From positions 62,001 through 126,000 of the forward strand of contig JADFZL010000002.1 of NCBI GenBank assembly GCA_015232575.1: 64,000 nt of DNA, written 5' to 3'. The stretch's first letter is position 1. The number at the start of each line of letters is the position of its first letter. This stretch comes from Candidatus Rifleibacteriota bacterium. Lineage in GTDB: Bacteria > Muiribacteriota > Ozemobacteria > Ozemobacterales > Ozemobacteraceae. The notes below the pieces were generated by a model, which made no database searches, was not told the DNA's origin, and was given only the letters and a program-made list of their open reading frames with translations. Of the stretch, positions 27,401 through 38,500 are shown piece after piece. Both the position numbers and the translations under genes were made by a program.

Positions 27401-28979
27401 TTTCAGAAAAGTAGTTGAGGGAGTAAATAATACTCTTGATTCAGTAATTGGACCTCTGAATGTGGCAGCTGAGTATGTTGATCGTATCTCAAAAGGCGAT
27501 ATTCCGAAGAAAATCACTGACAACTACAATGGTGACTTCAATGAAATTAAAAACAATCTGAACCAGTGTATTGATGCTGTAAATGCACTTGTTGATGATG
27601 CAGGAATACTTGTAATGGCCGCAGTAGAAGGTAAACTTGCAACACGTGCTGATGCATCAAAACATCAGGGCGATTTTCGAAAGGTTGTCAATGGGGTTAA
27701 TAAGACTCTTGATGCCGTAATTGGACCATTAAAGGTTGCTGCAGATTATGTCGATCGCATCTCTAAAGGTGATATTCCGAAGAAAATCACTGACAACTAC
27801 AATGGTGATTTCAATGAAATTAAAAACAATCTGAACCAGTGTATTGATGCTGTAAATGCACTTGTTGATGATGCAGGAATACTTGTAATGGCCGCAGTGG
27901 AAGGTAAGCTTGCAACACGCGCTGATGCATCAAAACATCAGGGTGATTTCCGAAAGGTTGTCGATGGGGTTAATAAGACCCTTGATGCAGTGATTGGGCC
28001 GTTGAATGTGGCAGCAGACTATGTTAACCGCATTTCTAAGGGCGATGTTCCGGAAAAAATTTCTGACACATACTATGGTGACTTCAACCAGATCAAAAAT
28101 AATCTGAATGTTCTTATTGATGCAATGGATGTGATAACTGATTCTGCAAAGGAAATCGCTAAGGGAAATCTTTCTGTGACCATCAAAGAACGGTCTCCGG
28201 AAGATGAATTGATGCGGGCATTGCATGCCATGGTTAAAAAACTTTCTGAAGTGGTTATTAATGTGAAATCAGCTTCAGAGCAGGTTGCAACTGGAAGCAT
28301 TGAAACCAGTTCGAGTGCTCAGACGTTGTCGCAGGGCGCAACTGAACAGGCTTCTGCGGCCGAGGAAGCGTCATCTTCCATGGAAGAGATGTCTTCTAAT
28401 ATCCAGCAGAATGCTGATAATGCTTCTCAAACGGAAAAAATAGCAGTCAAGGCAGCCGAAGACGCAAAAAAAGGCGGCAAAGCAGTTGCTGAAACTGTTG
28501 CTGCAATGAATGAAATCGCAAGCAAAATTGCAATAATCGAAGAAATCGCCAGACAGACGAATCTTCTTGCTCTCAATGCTGCGATAGAAGCTGCCAGAGC
28601 CGGAGAACACGGCAAGGGATTTGCTGTTGTTGCTTCAGAAGTAAGAAAACTGGCTGAAAGAAGTCAACTGGCTGCCGGCGAAATCAAAAAGCTTTCTGTT
28701 TCAAGTGTTGAAATTGCTGGAAAAGCAGGCGAAATGCTTTCAATGATTGTTCCTGACATTCAGAAAACCGCTGAGCTTATTCAGGAGATCAGCGCTGCAT
28801 GTAAAGAGCAGAACACAGGTGCAGAGCAGATCAATAAAGCAATTCAGCAACTAGATCAGGTTATTCAGCAGAACGCGGGTGCTTCTGAAGAATTGGCATC
28901 TACTTCTGAAGAAATGACTTCACAGGCTGAGCAGTTGAAGACTATTATCTCATTCTTCAGGGTTGATTCCAGGCAATGA
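24456..28979 (+). CDS. Giant chemoreceptor 2 with HAMP arrays split by a PAS domain
   Basis: About 1507 residues. TM1 (about 10-30), a large helical sensor region with a coiled-coil-like tail, TM2 (about 338-358), one to two di-HAMP units, then a PAS domain (about 500-610: [16 protein letters not shown] ... [22 protein letters not shown]) with a Cys cluster C-x8-C-x4-C-x-C, then five further 91-residue di-HAMP units (26616-27980) and a signalling hairpin almost identical to that of receptor 1. Placing the PAS inside the HAMP stalk lets a cytoplasmic signal (redox or ligand) act on the same stalk as the external one. The start is uncertain among GTG 24453, ATG 24456 and ATG 24465. The stop overlaps cheR (ATGA). 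Confidence 0.95.
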   Translation: MNNMGSLKLGKKIILTIILLVAISIGLGYKGISVTRTVGLLCTSVSDENIPVVNFSNQLNAQYANLLFEMRGFSYSKDSNFFSKVKDQTQAIKQSVKEFESHVEKYSSLEKIKDNINIFREKFGEYEKLCDKTNESVQSLLEVRKKQDEAASDFLKNSLSFLGNMKELLEKEINETTSAEGASGQPLINAMPAVSAKSLLERVTKVHAINNIIDIANELRLANWKAQTTDNYENLTAKLKEFDQEFPSKIAYLKGTVRRAANIEQLEKVESSGKVYSILSKELLQLAEKVAGYAKERIPYYLAAKKASDDSVKMGMDAASESSKASVVALVDASNTMWIQLLFAILFAVGLSYFLVKNVDSIISGLENATKNLIDSATNGKLDIRADTNEINFEFRPIVEGINKLLDAVVGPLNVAAEYVDRISKGDIPKKITDSYKGDFNEIKNNLNGCIDAVNSLISDTEMLVSSVENGRLDLRADVSKHQGDFRKIVFGVNQTMDILSGLIDALPLPAMIIDDKMSVKYMNKVALSIGNASLEKIRGSRCSDYFKTSDCTNGKCACARAMSSRQVESSETDAHPNGLNLDISYIGVPLKNREGKVVGAFEVVTDQTAVKTEMRKSQKIASFQEKETGKLVEGLGKLGRGEMNFALEVAAADSETQALAQIYRKIYQSVHDAVNAVKNLVHDAEILSTAAIQGKLDTRADASKHQGDFRKVVDGVNKTLDAVIGPLNVAAEYVDRISKGDIPKKIIDTYNGDFNEIKNNLNQCIDAVNALVTDAGTLVKAAVEGKLETRADASKHQGDFRKVVEGVNNTLDSVIGPLNVAAEYVDRISKGDIPKKITDTYNGDFNEIKNNLNQCIDAVNALVTDAGTLVKAAVDGKLDTRADASKHQGDFRKVVDGVNKTLDSVIGPLNVAAEYVDRISKGDIPNKITDTYNGDFNEIKNNLNRCVDAVNALVGDAALLSKAAIEGKLDTRADASKHQGDFRKVVEGVNNTLDSVIGPLNVAAEYVDRISKGDIPKKITDNYNGDFNEIKNNLNQCIDAVNALVDDAGILVMAAVEGKLATRADASKHQGDFRKVVNGVNKTLDAVIGPLKVAADYVDRISKGDIPKKITDNYNGDFNEIKNNLNQCIDAVNALVDDAGILVMAAVEGKLATRADASKHQGDFRKVVDGVNKTLDAVIGPLNVAADYVNRISKGDVPEKISDTYYGDFNQIKNNLNVLIDAMDVITDSAKEIAKGNLSVTIKERSPEDELMRALHAMVKKLSEVVINVKSASEQVATGSIETSSSAQTLSQGATEQASAAEEASSSMEEMSSNIQQNADNASQTEKIAVKAAEDAKKGGKAVAETVAAMNEIASKIAIIEEIARQTNLLALNAAIEAARAGEHGKGFAVVASEVRKLAERSQLAAGEIKKLSVSSVEIAGKAGEMLSMIVPDIQKTAELIQEISAACKEQNTGAEQINKAIQQLDQVIQQNAGASEELASTSEEMTSQAEQLKTIISFFRVDSRQ
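26616..27980 (+). repeat. Five tandem 273-bp di-HAMP repeats (receptor 2)
   Basis: Units start at 26616, 26889, 27162, 27435 and 27708, with a diverged sixth at 27981. They are the same length and almost the same sequence as those of receptor 1, and the last units of both arrays ([11 protein letters not shown] followed by [15 protein letters not shown]) match in order, which points to duplication or gene conversion between the two receptor genes. Confidence 0.95.
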
Positions 28980-29845
28980 CAAATAATCCAGAAGTTCATA
29001 CCGGTACTTTCGGAAGTATGTCTGAGGCAGACTTCCGAAAGTTTTCTGAATTTATTCTTCATGAAGCCGGTATTCAATTGCCAATTACCAAGAAGATCCT
29101 TCTTGAGGGGCGCCTTCAGAAGCGGATGCGGTTGCTTAAGATAAACTCTTTTTCTGCATATTCTGAATACGTTTTCAGTCCTGATGGTCAGATCAGCGAA
29201 CTTCCACACATGATTGATGCAATTACTACAAATAAAACTGAGTTTTTCAGGGAATCTGACCATTTTACATATCTGACCAAAACTGTTTTACCTGAGTTGA
29301 AAAGTGACCGGGAACTTGGTGATAACAGAAGATATTTCGTCTGGTCGGCGGGTTGTTCCACTGGTGAAGAGCCATACACGCTTGCAATGGTTCTAAGCGA
29401 ATATAAAAAAAAGAATCCGGCTTTTGATTTTAGAATTCTTGCCACTGATATCTGTAATACTGTTCTTGATAAGGCTCGTAAGGGAATTTACGATGTTTCA
29501 AAAACTTCTACTGTGCCAATGGCTTTGAAGAAAGATTACATGCTGAAAAGCCGTAATCCTGAACAGAAGATTGTCAGAATGTCTCCTGACATTAGAATGA
29601 AAGTAAAGTTTGCATGGTTGAATTTTATGGCACATGATTATCAGATTCGGGAGAAAGTTGATATTATTTTCTGCAGAAACGTAATAATTTATTTCAGTAA
29701 ATCTGATCAGGAACAGGTCATATTGCGTTTCTGCAACCAGTTGATTCCGGGCGGGTATCTTTTTCTGGGTCATTCAGAGACACTTACCGGTGTAAATCTT
29801 CCCTTGACTCAGGTTTTTCCGACTGTTTACAGAAAAACAACGTGA
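28976..29845 (+). CDS. cheR: Chemoreceptor methyltransferase CheR
   Basis: 289-residue SAM-dependent glutamate methyltransferase. The N-terminal helical domain (about 15-85, [28 protein letters not shown]) is followed by the SAM domain with motif [28 protein letters not shown], and [11 protein letters not shown], all canonical. The C-terminus ends [13 protein letters not shown]...YRKTT as in CheR. It adds methyl groups to receptor Glu residues, working against CheB. It overlaps the receptor gene by 4 nt and the cheD start by 4 nt. Confidence 0.96.
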   Translation: MTNNPEVHTGTFGSMSEADFRKFSEFILHEAGIQLPITKKILLEGRLQKRMRLLKINSFSAYSEYVFSPDGQISELPHMIDAITTNKTEFFRESDHFTYLTKTVLPELKSDRELGDNRRYFVWSAGCSTGEEPYTLAMVLSEYKKKNPAFDFRILATDICNTVLDKARKGIYDVSKTSTVPMALKKDYMLKSRNPEQKIVRMSPDIRMKVKFAWLNFMAHDYQIREKVDIIFCRNVIIYFSKSDQEQVILRFCNQLIPGGYLFLGHSETLTGVNLPLTQVFPTVYRKTT

Positions 29846-30354
29846 TACCACCGAATTTGCCGTATAAAAAGTATTTTCTCAAGCCTTGTGAGGCCGGGTT
29901 CATTGATAAACCGTCTATTTTTACAACAATTCTTGGTTCCTGTGTTGGAGTTACGATGTTTCATCTTCCTACAAAAATTGCGGCGATTTCTCACTCTCTT
30001 TTGCCTTACGGTCCGGGACCTTCTTATTGCCAACCCGGATGCAATACTGGATTCAAATATGTTGACAGTTCCATAAAATTCATGTTCGAATTTTTTTGCA
30101 AACAGAATATTAATATTAAGGAAATATCTGTTAAGGTTTTTGGAGGTGGCGATGTAACACTTCCTGAAGAAGTAATCGATAGATTTGATAACTTGAGTGT
30201 CGGAAGGCAGAATGTGGAAGCTGCTTTTGGTACTCTCCAAGAATATGGTATTTATCCAGTTCACAACGACGTAAGAGGCTCAAATGGAAGAAAAATTATT
30301 TTTTATACACATAACGGAGATGTTTTTGTAAAACGAGTTGAGCGAGTTTGCTAG
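29842..30354 (+). CDS. cheD: Chemoreceptor glutamine deamidase CheD
   Basis: 170 residues with the CheD signature TTILGSCVGVTMF and AISHSLLP. C34 and H51 are spaced 17 apart as in the catalytic Cys-His pair of characterised CheD. The family deamidates receptor Gln to Glu and can interact with CheC; no cheC is present in the window. The start is GTG 29842, overlapping the cheR stop (GTGA). A second conserved block KVFGGGDV lies at about 95-102. Confidence 0.93.
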   Translation: MIPPNLPYKKYFLKPCEAGFIDKPSIFTTILGSCVGVTMFHLPTKIAAISHSLLPYGPGPSYCQPGCNTGFKYVDSSIKFMFEFFCKQNINIKEISVKVFGGGDVTLPEEVIDRFDNLSVGRQNVEAAFGTLQEYGIYPVHNDVRGSNGRKIIFYTHNGDVFVKRVERVC

Positions 30355-30409
30355 TCAGTTTATTTTCTGGAAATTTTCTATGAAATTATGAAATGAAGAG
30401 AATGAAACT

Positions 30410-31465
30410 ATGAAAAAAATCAGAGTATTGATTATCGATGACTCGGCTGTCGTCAGACAGGCTTTGTCTGATATTTTGTCCGCCGATCCGATGATTGAAG
30501 TCGCTGGAACAGCTGCAGATCCGTTTATTGCAGCGCAGTTTCTGAAAGAAAATGTTCCGGATGTAATAACGCTTGATGTTGAGATGCCCAGAATGGATGG
30601 AATAACTTTTCTTCAGAAACTGATGAGCCAGCATCCGATACCCGTAGTTATGTGCTCAAGCCTTACAGAGCATGGATGCGAAACCGCTTTGAAGTCACTG
30701 GAATACGGTGCGGTAGAAATTATTACAAAGCCTAAACTTGGAATTAAGCAATTCCTTGAAGAATCTGCAATCAGGCTTTGTGACGCAGTTAAAGCGGCTT
30801 CTGCTGTAAAAGTCAAAAAAATTTCACTTTCCACGGCTCGACCTAAATTGACAGCAGACTCTGTTATAGAAAAACCAACAAAGGCGATGATGAAAACAAC
30901 GGAGAGAGTTATTGTTGTTGGTGCTTCAACCGGTGGAACAGAAGCTTTAAAAGATTTTCTTGAAGCCATGCCAGTTGATGCGCCGGGAATTGTCATTGTT
31001 CAGCACATGCCCGAGAACTTTACTGCATCTTTTGCGAAAAGACTTGATTCTTTGTGCAGAATGTCTGTTAAAGAAGGCGAAGACAACGATTCAGTGGTGC
31101 GGGGACAGGCAATCATTGCTCCGGGGAATAAACACATGCTTCTGAAAAGAAGCGGCGCGAGGTATTATGTTGAAATTAAAGATGGTCCGCTTGTCTGCAG
31201 GCACAGACCGTCTGTAGATGTTCTGTTCAGATCTGCAGCGAGATATGCTGGAAAAAATGCTGTCGGGGTAATTCTCACCGGTATGGGAGATGATGGCTCT
31301 AGAGGAATGAAGGAAATGAAAGATTCCGGTTCCTTCAACGTTGCACAGGATGAAGCTTCCTGCGTTGTTTTCGGAATGCCGAAAGAAGCAATTGCAGCTG
31401 GTGGAGTAGATATCGTCCTGCCTCTGAAAAAAATTCCCGAAGAAGTTCTCAGAAGGGCGAAATAA
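30410..31465 (+). CDS. cheB: Chemotaxis methylesterase/response regulator CheB
   Basis: 351 residues: a receiver domain (D10/D11 in [11 protein letters not shown], phospho-acceptor D56 in [11 protein letters not shown], Lys in ITKPK), a linker, and a methylesterase domain with catalytic Ser in [12 protein letters not shown], His in IVQHMPENF and Asp in [10 protein letters not shown]. It removes receptor methyl groups when phosphorylated and can deamidate Gln. It closes the adaptation gene set cheR-cheD-cheB. The 56-nt gap from cheD is the widest in this part. Confidence 0.97.
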   Translation: MKKIRVLIIDDSAVVRQALSDILSADPMIEVAGTAADPFIAAQFLKENVPDVITLDVEMPRMDGITFLQKLMSQHPIPVVMCSSLTEHGCETALKSLEYGAVEIITKPKLGIKQFLEESAIRLCDAVKAASAVKVKKISLSTARPKLTADSVIEKPTKAMMKTTERVIVVGASTGGTEALKDFLEAMPVDAPGIVIVQHMPENFTASFAKRLDSLCRMSVKEGEDNDSVVRGQAIIAPGNKHMLLKRSGARYYVEIKDGPLVCRHRPSVDVLFRSAARYAGKNAVGVILTGMGDDGSRGMKEMKDSGSFNVAQDEASCVVFGMPKEAIAAGGVDIVLPLKKIPEEVLRRAK

Positions 31466-31501
31466 GTTAGTAAAAAAAATAAAAAGGAGTGTTTGGAAAT
31501 T

Positions 31502-32290
31502 ATGGTTAGAAAGTGTTTGAACTGTTTTTTGGGAATTGCTTTCAGTGCATTTTTGTGTTCCGGAGTTTCGGTTTGTTTCGCTGAAATTAAGGAAATCAAG
31601 ACGATGAAGGATATAATCCCGGTCGTAGATAAAGATACACTGCTTGTTTTCGACATTGATAATACGCTTGTCTGTCCAATTACTGATTTTGGAAGCGATC
31701 AATGGTTGTTTTATATTGTTGACAGATACATGAAGGTCTTTAACCTGTCGCATGAAGTTGCGCTGGATAAAGGTATTGAACTCTGGGTGGAAGTCCAGAA
31801 ACAAATCATGGTTGAACCGGTCGAAACTGATACTCCCGAGATGGTTAAGAATTTTCAGCAGAAAGGTATTAAGATAATGGGCCTTACAGCCCGAAAATTT
31901 GCTGATATGGATTTTACCGTTAAGCATCTTGATTCTGCAGGAATCCACCTTGGCGATTCGACGATTTATGATAGTGAACTGGAGCTTACATCAGATGATT
32001 CAGCAAAGTTCAGCAACGGAATTCTTTATGTTGGCGAGAAGAATAACAAAGCTAAAGTTCTTGATTTATTCCTGAAGAAAATTGGAAAAAATGTCAGCAA
32101 AATTGTGTTTGTGGATGACAAAGAGAAGCATGTAACTAATCTTGAAAATGTCTTTGGAAAATCTTCTGTCAGTTTTACAGGTTTTCGCTATGGTGCAACT
32201 GATGACAGAGTTAAGAGTTTCAAGCAGGACATGGCTGACCTTGACCGTGTTAATGAGCAGCTTGAGAAGCTCAATCCGGGCGCTGAATAA
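31502..32290 (+). CDS. Exported HAD-like protein (DUF2608 type)
   Basis: 262 residues with a signal peptide (CLNCFLGIAFSAFLCSGVSVC..., cleavage near CFA) and a HAD-superfamily core: motif I VFDIDNTLVCP, motif II MGLTARK, and a late VFVDDKEKHV motif. This fits the DUF2608 group of exported HAD proteins of unknown substrate. AGGAG lies at 31485-31489; ATG 31502 gives a 12-nt spacer, while TTG 31493 gives only 3, so ATG is preferred. It follows cheB by 36 nt and may be co-transcribed, though no chemotaxis role is known. Confidence 0.78.
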   Translation: MVRKCLNCFLGIAFSAFLCSGVSVCFAEIKEIKTMKDIIPVVDKDTLLVFDIDNTLVCPITDFGSDQWLFYIVDRYMKVFNLSHEVALDKGIELWVEVQKQIMVEPVETDTPEMVKNFQQKGIKIMGLTARKFADMDFTVKHLDSAGIHLGDSTIYDSELELTSDDSAKFSNGILYVGEKNNKAKVLDLFLKKIGKNVSKIVFVDDKEKHVTNLENVFGKSSVSFTGFRYGATDDRVKSFKQDMADLDRVNEQLEKLNPGAE

Positions 32291-32344
32291 AAATCTATGC
32301 TAATTCCCTAAATACATCAAATCTTAACAAAGGGGTCATGTTAC

Positions 32345-32393
32345 CTCTTGCTCCCTCTCCCCGCAGTTTCCATGGGGGAGGTTTTGGTTGAGA
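32345..32393. repeat. CCCTCTCC...GGGGGAGG palindromic repeat
   Basis: CTCCCTCTCCCC followed by CATGGGGGAGG and TTGGTTGAG. It belongs to a loose family with copies near 41739-41800 and 48070-48130. It is intergenic. Such Pu/Py palindromes are frequent in bacterial intergenic DNA. Confidence 0.5.
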
Positions 32394-32429
32394 CAATTTC
32401 TTAATACTATATTTGTAACTATCTTTCAT

Positions 32430-32465
32430 AATTCTTCCTCGTTACAATTGTAACGAGGAAGAATT
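32430..32465. repeat. Perfect 36-bp palindrome
   Basis: 18-bp arms AATTCTTCCTCGTTACAA and its exact complement meet with no spacer (centre 32447/32448). No T-run follows. In RNA at least four central bases must be unpaired. It could be a dimeric regulator site, a repeat element or a recombination hotspot. Confidence 0.85.
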
Positions 32466-32500
32466 TCGCAAAATGCTGATGAAACCAAAAAATCAGTGTT

Positions 32501-32621
32501 GAGCCTGTTGCATAGTTAACGAAATTGAATATTTTTGATTAGAATTAAATGTTGAAAAGCTCTTCCCAGGCTTTTTTAAAATTATATATTTTAAGTAAAT
32601 TTGGAATTGTACAACAGGCTC
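32501..32621. mobile_element. 121-bp MITE-like element with GAGCCTGTTG terminal inverted repeats
   Basis: GAGCCTGTTG at 32501-32510 and its complement CAACAGGCTC at 32612-32621 bound an AT-rich core without an ORF. Both flanks carry TGTT (32497-32500 and 32622-32625), as expected for a 4-bp target-site duplication. The ends resemble those of some transposases' terminal repeats, so it may be a remnant with only IS ends. Confidence 0.6.
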
Positions 32622-32698
32622 TGTTCTTGTTTTTCTGGGAATTTCGATTGAATCAGGAAACTTGAATTTTGAAATTGTCTTTCAATGATGGTTAATTA

Positions 32699-35599
32699 AT
32701 GATTGCGAACTTTCCAAACGAATTGCTTAAGAAAGCCATGGATTTTTTTTGTCTGTTGGTATTGTTTTTGGTTCCAATGGTTGTTTCGTATTCCAGACTG
32801 GAAAATTGGCGATTTGTTGAAGAAGAGCTTTTTATTAAAAAGATTGAAAATACTTTTGAAAAGACTCTTTCAAGGATTGAAGCAAATTCAGATCCTATGA
32901 GGTTTGCCGAAAGAGTTTTTCAACAGATGGAAAAACGCTGCTTTGCTGGGGATGACGCTCTTTCTAATTTTCAGAAACTTTCAAAAATATTGAAGAAGCA
33001 TTTCCCCGGATTATTAGAATTTACATTTACCGATCATCAGGGAAACGTCATAGAATCAGTTTGCGACACAAAACCTCCAAGATTTCTTTTAAAGAAATTC
33101 TTTTTTGATTACCAGGAATTTCTTTCGGGAAAAACTAATTCGCTGAGTAAATCACGACAGTTTATCCGTGTCTTTTTTGGAAAACTGATGCCAAATTTTC
33201 AGGAGATACATGGGCGCTTGTTTCTTGCGTCGCAAAATATTCGTCGTCGCTATGTTTACTTTTCTCGACCTTGCAAGCGTGGAATGTTTATCTGTCATGT
33301 GACTCACCCTGATAACTGGGAATTATTGCCACTTTTTAAAATGATTAAATGGGAAAATCAACGTTTCAGGAAGAATCTTCGTGTTGGTTTTTATGATATG
33401 GGGGAAGAAAAAATATTTCCTGAACTTAATTTCTTCATGAGCAGAGAAAATATTCTTCCTTTTCTTGAATGTTCGATTTCGAAGATGCGCTTTTCATTTT
33501 CTGATGAAAAAGTGGCTTTATATTCAAAGCCAATTAACTCAAGAGTGTGCTTGTTTGCCGAATTAGATATTTCACAGGCTCAAAAGAAGAAAAATGAATT
33601 ATGCATGATAGTATATAGAACCTATTATTTTCTTGCCGGATTATTAATTGTTTCAGCATATTTTTTTCGGAATTTGTTTTTCCTTTTCTTCAGTCTTAGA
33701 ATCAAGTTGCTGTTTATCTTCAGTTTCGCGGTTGGAGTTCCTTTGTTAATGATTTCTCTGAGTATGTTTACCTTCATTTCTGATCGGAAGGAGATATTGG
33801 AGAAACAGGTGTATTCTGAAGTTATTGAGGAGTTAAGTACCTTTGACAAAGGTTTTAAAGTCTTTCTTAACGGTTCTGACAAAGTATTGAATACAGAACT
33901 CGGAAAGATTGAAAGAATTATTGACCCTGCATTGCAACTTGAAGAACTCTCAAAGATGGTAAGAAAATATAAAATCAATCAGGTGCGTGTTTTTGATCGA
34001 TCAGGTAAACAAGTTATGCATTGTCGAGGAAGTCAGCGATTATCTTCTCAGGATTCAAATCTGGAAAACTTTGGAAGTGTAGCTGTGGAAATTATTAAGA
34101 AATATGAATCTGGTAACACTTCATTTGAATCTAAATCTTCAGCTGAAATAACAAGAACTGCCTTGACAAATTTGGAGGGTTTTAACTGGTATTCAACAAT
34201 GATCAGTCAGAACATTGGCAAAATCTCAATTCTTGATTTTTCCAACATTAAAATGGTCTTCTTTTCAACTTTTTTCAGAGATGGTTTTGGAACTCCCACT
34301 CACTTCCTGCTGATGGTGTGGGAAAAGGAATTTCTTGAAGAAATATATATTAAAAGACATCTTTTGAACTTGTGGCGAAAAATACCAAACACAAAGGTTT
34401 GGGTTTTATCTGGAATTGATCAGGAACGTTCCCTCCCTTATAAAAAAAAATGGCCTTTAGGAGTATCCGATTTTCTCGGTATGCTGCGAACCTCAGGGAA
34501 ATCAAAAGTAGGAAGTGGAAGAGATGGCGCGAAAAGCATTCTTCTGTCGGGGTTTCGATGTGGAGAACTGGAAAATCGTTTTCTTCTGGCTCTGACTTCT
34601 GATGACTGGATCAAGCGGCAACTTCAGGTTATGAAGAAGAATGTTTTTGCTGTTTCAATTGTTACAGTGCTTTTGTCACTATTGTGTGCGGTATTTCTTT
34701 CAAGAGAATTTCTTTTGCCTGTGTCTAATTTGAGAAAGGGTGTTGAGGCACTTCGTATTCGAAATTTTCAATGTAGATTGCCAGTATCCGGTTCCTCAGA
34801 TTGGCGAAATTTGTTTTCCGCATTTAACAAGGTGATGGATGGAATGACCGAATTGGAGATTGCAAAAATTCTTCAGGATGGCTTTTTTCCTTCATCAGAA
34901 TTGAACTTTTGTGGAATTCAAATCTTTGGCACATGTTCTTCTGCGATGCAGGTGGGAGGGGATTTTTTTGATTACAGAATTGTAGATTCTGATAAATGTC
35001 TTATTATTGTTGGAGATGTTTCGGGCCATGGCGTATCGGCTGCGCTTGTTGTAGGAATGGTAAAAGCACTGATTACACACCCTGATACAGGTGCAAATCC
35101 GGCAGAAATAATTCAGTTAATTAACAACGTTTTTTTGCAGACTTTAAGAAGAAAGAAAATGATGACATTGGTTGTGGCTTTGCTTGATTCTGCAAAACAA
35201 ACAATTCTTTTTTCAAATGCTGGGCAATCATATCCTCTGATCGTCAGAGGAGGAAATCCGATCGAAGTATCTCTTCCATCCTATCCTCTTGGGGCAAGAG
35301 TATTAAAAAAAACAACTTTACTGGAGCTTCCCATTCGCCCGGGGGATTTAATTGTTTTTTATACTGATGGATTGATTGAATACCCGGATGTGAATGGTGA
35401 GGTCGTAGGATATTCCAATTTTTATGCTTTTCTTTCCAGAATTTCAAAAAATTTGATATCAGCAGTTCAAGTAGTATCGGACATTCAACACTGGCTGATC
35501 AGCGTTGTTAAAGATTCTCCTCAGCCTGATGACATAACAATACTTGCGTGTAAAATCAATGGTGCAAATTCTGATAATAAATCAGAGATTGAAAAATGA
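32699..35599 (+). CDS. Two-sensor membrane receptor with HAMP and PP2C/SpoIIE phosphatase
   Basis: 966 residues. TM1 at the N-terminus (about 12-30), a first extracytoplasmic domain (about 30-300), two close TM helices (about 302-322 and 335-358), a second sensor domain (about 360-640), TM4 (about 647-667), a HAMP-like linker and a SpoIIE/RsbU PP2C phosphatase (about 730-960). The phosphatase shows metal motifs VGGDFFDY, VGDVSGHGVSAAL, YTDGLIEY and PDDITIL, all intact. Such enzymes dephosphorylate STAS anti-sigma antagonists. The stop overlaps the next gene (ATGA), so the pair is co-translated. The ATG has only a weak Shine-Dalgarno. Confidence 0.9.
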   Translation: MIANFPNELLKKAMDFFCLLVLFLVPMVVSYSRLENWRFVEEELFIKKIENTFEKTLSRIEANSDPMRFAERVFQQMEKRCFAGDDALSNFQKLSKILKKHFPGLLEFTFTDHQGNVIESVCDTKPPRFLLKKFFFDYQEFLSGKTNSLSKSRQFIRVFFGKLMPNFQEIHGRLFLASQNIRRRYVYFSRPCKRGMFICHVTHPDNWELLPLFKMIKWENQRFRKNLRVGFYDMGEEKIFPELNFFMSRENILPFLECSISKMRFSFSDEKVALYSKPINSRVCLFAELDISQAQKKKNELCMIVYRTYYFLAGLLIVSAYFFRNLFFLFFSLRIKLLFIFSFAVGVPLLMISLSMFTFISDRKEILEKQVYSEVIEELSTFDKGFKVFLNGSDKVLNTELGKIERIIDPALQLEELSKMVRKYKINQVRVFDRSGKQVMHCRGSQRLSSQDSNLENFGSVAVEIIKKYESGNTSFESKSSAEITRTALTNLEGFNWYSTMISQNIGKISILDFSNIKMVFFSTFFRDGFGTPTHFLLMVWEKEFLEEIYIKRHLLNLWRKIPNTKVWVLSGIDQERSLPYKKKWPLGVSDFLGMLRTSGKSKVGSGRDGAKSILLSGFRCGELENRFLLALTSDDWIKRQLQVMKKNVFAVSIVTVLLSLLCAVFLSREFLLPVSNLRKGVEALRIRNFQCRLPVSGSSDWRNLFSAFNKVMDGMTELEIAKILQDGFFPSSELNFCGIQIFGTCSSAMQVGGDFFDYRIVDSDKCLIIVGDVSGHGVSAALVVGMVKALITHPDTGANPAEIIQLINNVFLQTLRRKKMMTLVVALLDSAKQTILFSNAGQSYPLIVRGGNPIEVSLPSYPLGARVLKKTTLLELPIRPGDLIVFYTDGLIEYPDVNGEVVGYSNFYAFLSRISKNLISAVQVVSDIQHWLISVVKDSPQPDDITILACKINGANSDNKSEIEK

Positions 35600-38500
35600 A
35601 CTTGAGAATCATTATTAATCTGATGTTCTGGCTTATCGTTTTTCTCTTTATAAGAGAAATAAACCATATTGATTTTCAGATTGCAGCAAATGAAATTTTG
35701 GTAAATAAACAATCCACAATTTTTGCGCAGCTAAGTAATTTTGAACGTCAATCGAAGATCACTTCGATTGAGAATTTACGGAAGCTCCACCCCAAATTGA
35801 CTTTTACCCAGACATTACCATCGAAAATGTCTGAAGAGGATAGAAATTATTTTACCTCGTTTGGAGAAGGAGTTTTACCTTATATTGCTGCGCCAGGTCG
35901 TTCATTTGTCAGTGCTGTTAATACTCCTCATGGCAAATTCTTTTTGGAATTCCCTGATAATGAATTAGTGAAACACCGGAAAATCCTTAAGTCAAGAAAT
36001 GTCAGACTCTTTATTTTTTTCGTACTTGTATCTTTTGTTTCTTCCATTAAACTGAAAAATGCCTTGAATGTGACTTGGGGTGAGGTGCTAAACCTTTCTT
36101 TGAGGGCGTTGCCGATTATGGTCATATTTGGAGGACTAATTTTTTTTCATACAAACTATTTTTCAGAAAACACATTTGAAGTTAAAACAGATGTTGAAAA
36201 TGAAATCGCAAAGTACAGGAATGGCGCAAATCTATTATTAAAAATTCCTTATATTCTCAGAGCACGATTAAAAATGTTTATTAACGCTTTGTATCCTACT
36301 GATTTTGCCAGGGATAATTTGAATAAGAACCTTAATGAGCTCAAAATGGACCTTTCTGTTCAATTGTCGCTGGCTTTTTTTAATCAATCGGGGGATATTG
36401 ATAAAAATCTTTCCAATTGGAATATTGACGCGGAAAAGGGTAAATTATTTTTTAAGACTTTGAAGAGATTGAAAAAAGGCAACTTTCGAAATATTAATCG
36501 AATGAATCTTTTTCTTGAGCCATGGATGAAGAATTTCTACACTGCGGATAGTTTTATCAAGTATTTCCTGGCTGATTCATCTGCTATGTTATTTAATAAC
36601 GGGGTGGTTGAAAATAATGAATTTTTGTTCATTTCTGCTTTCGAAGATAACAAAATTGCATTAATGCATTGTAAAGTATCCCAAAAATGGCTTAGTTCCA
36701 TAGCACAAATTATTTTGAAGATTTGCAGATATGAGATGCCAAACTGCTACTGGGCAGTCATGGAAAAGGGAAGCGAAAAAAGTCAAACGATGCAGTCGTG
36801 GCCATCAATAATTGTAAATGATAAAAGATTTCGGGAGTATTTGCATGACGAAAAACAGATATCCTGTTTCATTGGAAATTTTGCTGTAACGAGAGGACAT
36901 TCTCTAAACGGGATACAATGTTTTTCTGCAAATTTCACTCCAAAACTAAGTCTTCTGATTCTTAACCGGAAGCAACTTTTGTTAATAGCAGCAGTTTGTT
37001 TTTTTCTTATTACAAGGTATTTGCCATTTAATCCAATATCATCGCAGCAACTTGCTCTTTCCAGCGGTGGAAAAATATTGCTTATTCTTTTTGTTATTAC
37101 CACTTTTTTATTGATATGCATGTTTATTAATTTTAAAGATCAACTAGAAGAAAAGAAAAAATTTCTTGAAAAGGAAGTCTTCGACGAACAAAACAGAATG
37201 CTCGAAATTATTGATCAGGGTTTTATTAGCAAACTAGGGTTGTTGGAAAGAGCTTTGGAGAAAGAATTTGAAAATGTAAAAGGAAAAAATTTGTCAGAGC
37301 TTGAAAGTAGTGCGAAAAAAGTATTGACTGATTTTCATTCGAAATACGCTACGAGTGAAGTCGGTATTTTTGGTGAAAACGGAAAAAGCATTTTTTTCCT
37401 GGGATATGCCAAAGACAATATTTTTGAAAATGTTCTTAAGCTTATTGGTGATACAATAAAGCGGGCAATTGCTGATTTTAATGGTGAATCTGTTACTGAC
37501 AACACTGAAGTTAAAGAACATTTACTAAATGTTACTGCAGAAATGTATGGATTTGACAGTGAGTTTATTTTTGCCATGCTGTCGCAGCACTTGGGAAAAC
37601 TAAAAGTGTTTCAGTCTTTCAAGTCAAAAAATATAGGAGTTCTTAGGGCATTAAAACAGGATGATGGACGAATAAAATATCTTGCGTTTCTGGCTTGGCG
37701 TCCCCTTGTTCTTGAAAATGAATATCTTGAGAATATTTATTCTTCCTTTAGCAAAAAGGGGTATGGAATCTCTGTGACCCTGGAGCGCAAACCAATGTTG
37801 ATAAATATTCCAGCCCTCAAATTGAACACCGAATTTTTGGGAATCATTAGAAAACCATGCAGGGAAACGTCTCTGAATCAATCATTTTATCTCCCTGGAA
37901 TTGGCAATTATTATATTTCCAAAATTCCAATGAAAAACCTGACATTTGATGATGTTGTGTTAATCTCTAATGATAAAAAGATAAAGGATGAAATAAAAAA
38001 TATCTGGGTTCAATTTGGTTTTTCTGTTTCAGGAGTGTTAATAGTTGCTTTTGTATTGTGGTTGATTACAATACGTGCTTTTATTAAACCCCTTGATGAT
38101 TTGGGGAACGGAGTCAGGGCTATTGAAGAAAGGAATTTTGTTTTTCGTATTGGCAAGCTGGGAAAAGATGAATTTGGTGAGCTTGCTCAAGCATTTGATG
38201 TGATGCTTGAAAGTTTCCAGGATCTTGAAATTGCAAGGGCTTTGCAGGAAATTATCTTTCCAGAAAAGCCGCTGGAACTGAATTCCTGGGTTATCGCCGG
38301 AATGTGCAAACCATCCACCACGGTGGGAGGTGATTATTTCGATTATTTTAAAATTGACGAAAGACGCATTATATTCATTATTGGCGATGTTACCGGACAT
38401 GGTATTCCCGCAGCTCTCGTAGTTGGAATGGCAAAAGCGATATTATTCCATCCCTCCAATTCAAGCTTTCAGCCTGATGTTATTCTTGCAAATCTTTGCT

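Noticed and set aside
32414..32445. TGTAAC near the 36-bp palindrome as a third ECF promoter
   Set aside because: The next CGTT is 26 nt from the box start rather than 23, and does not read CGTA.
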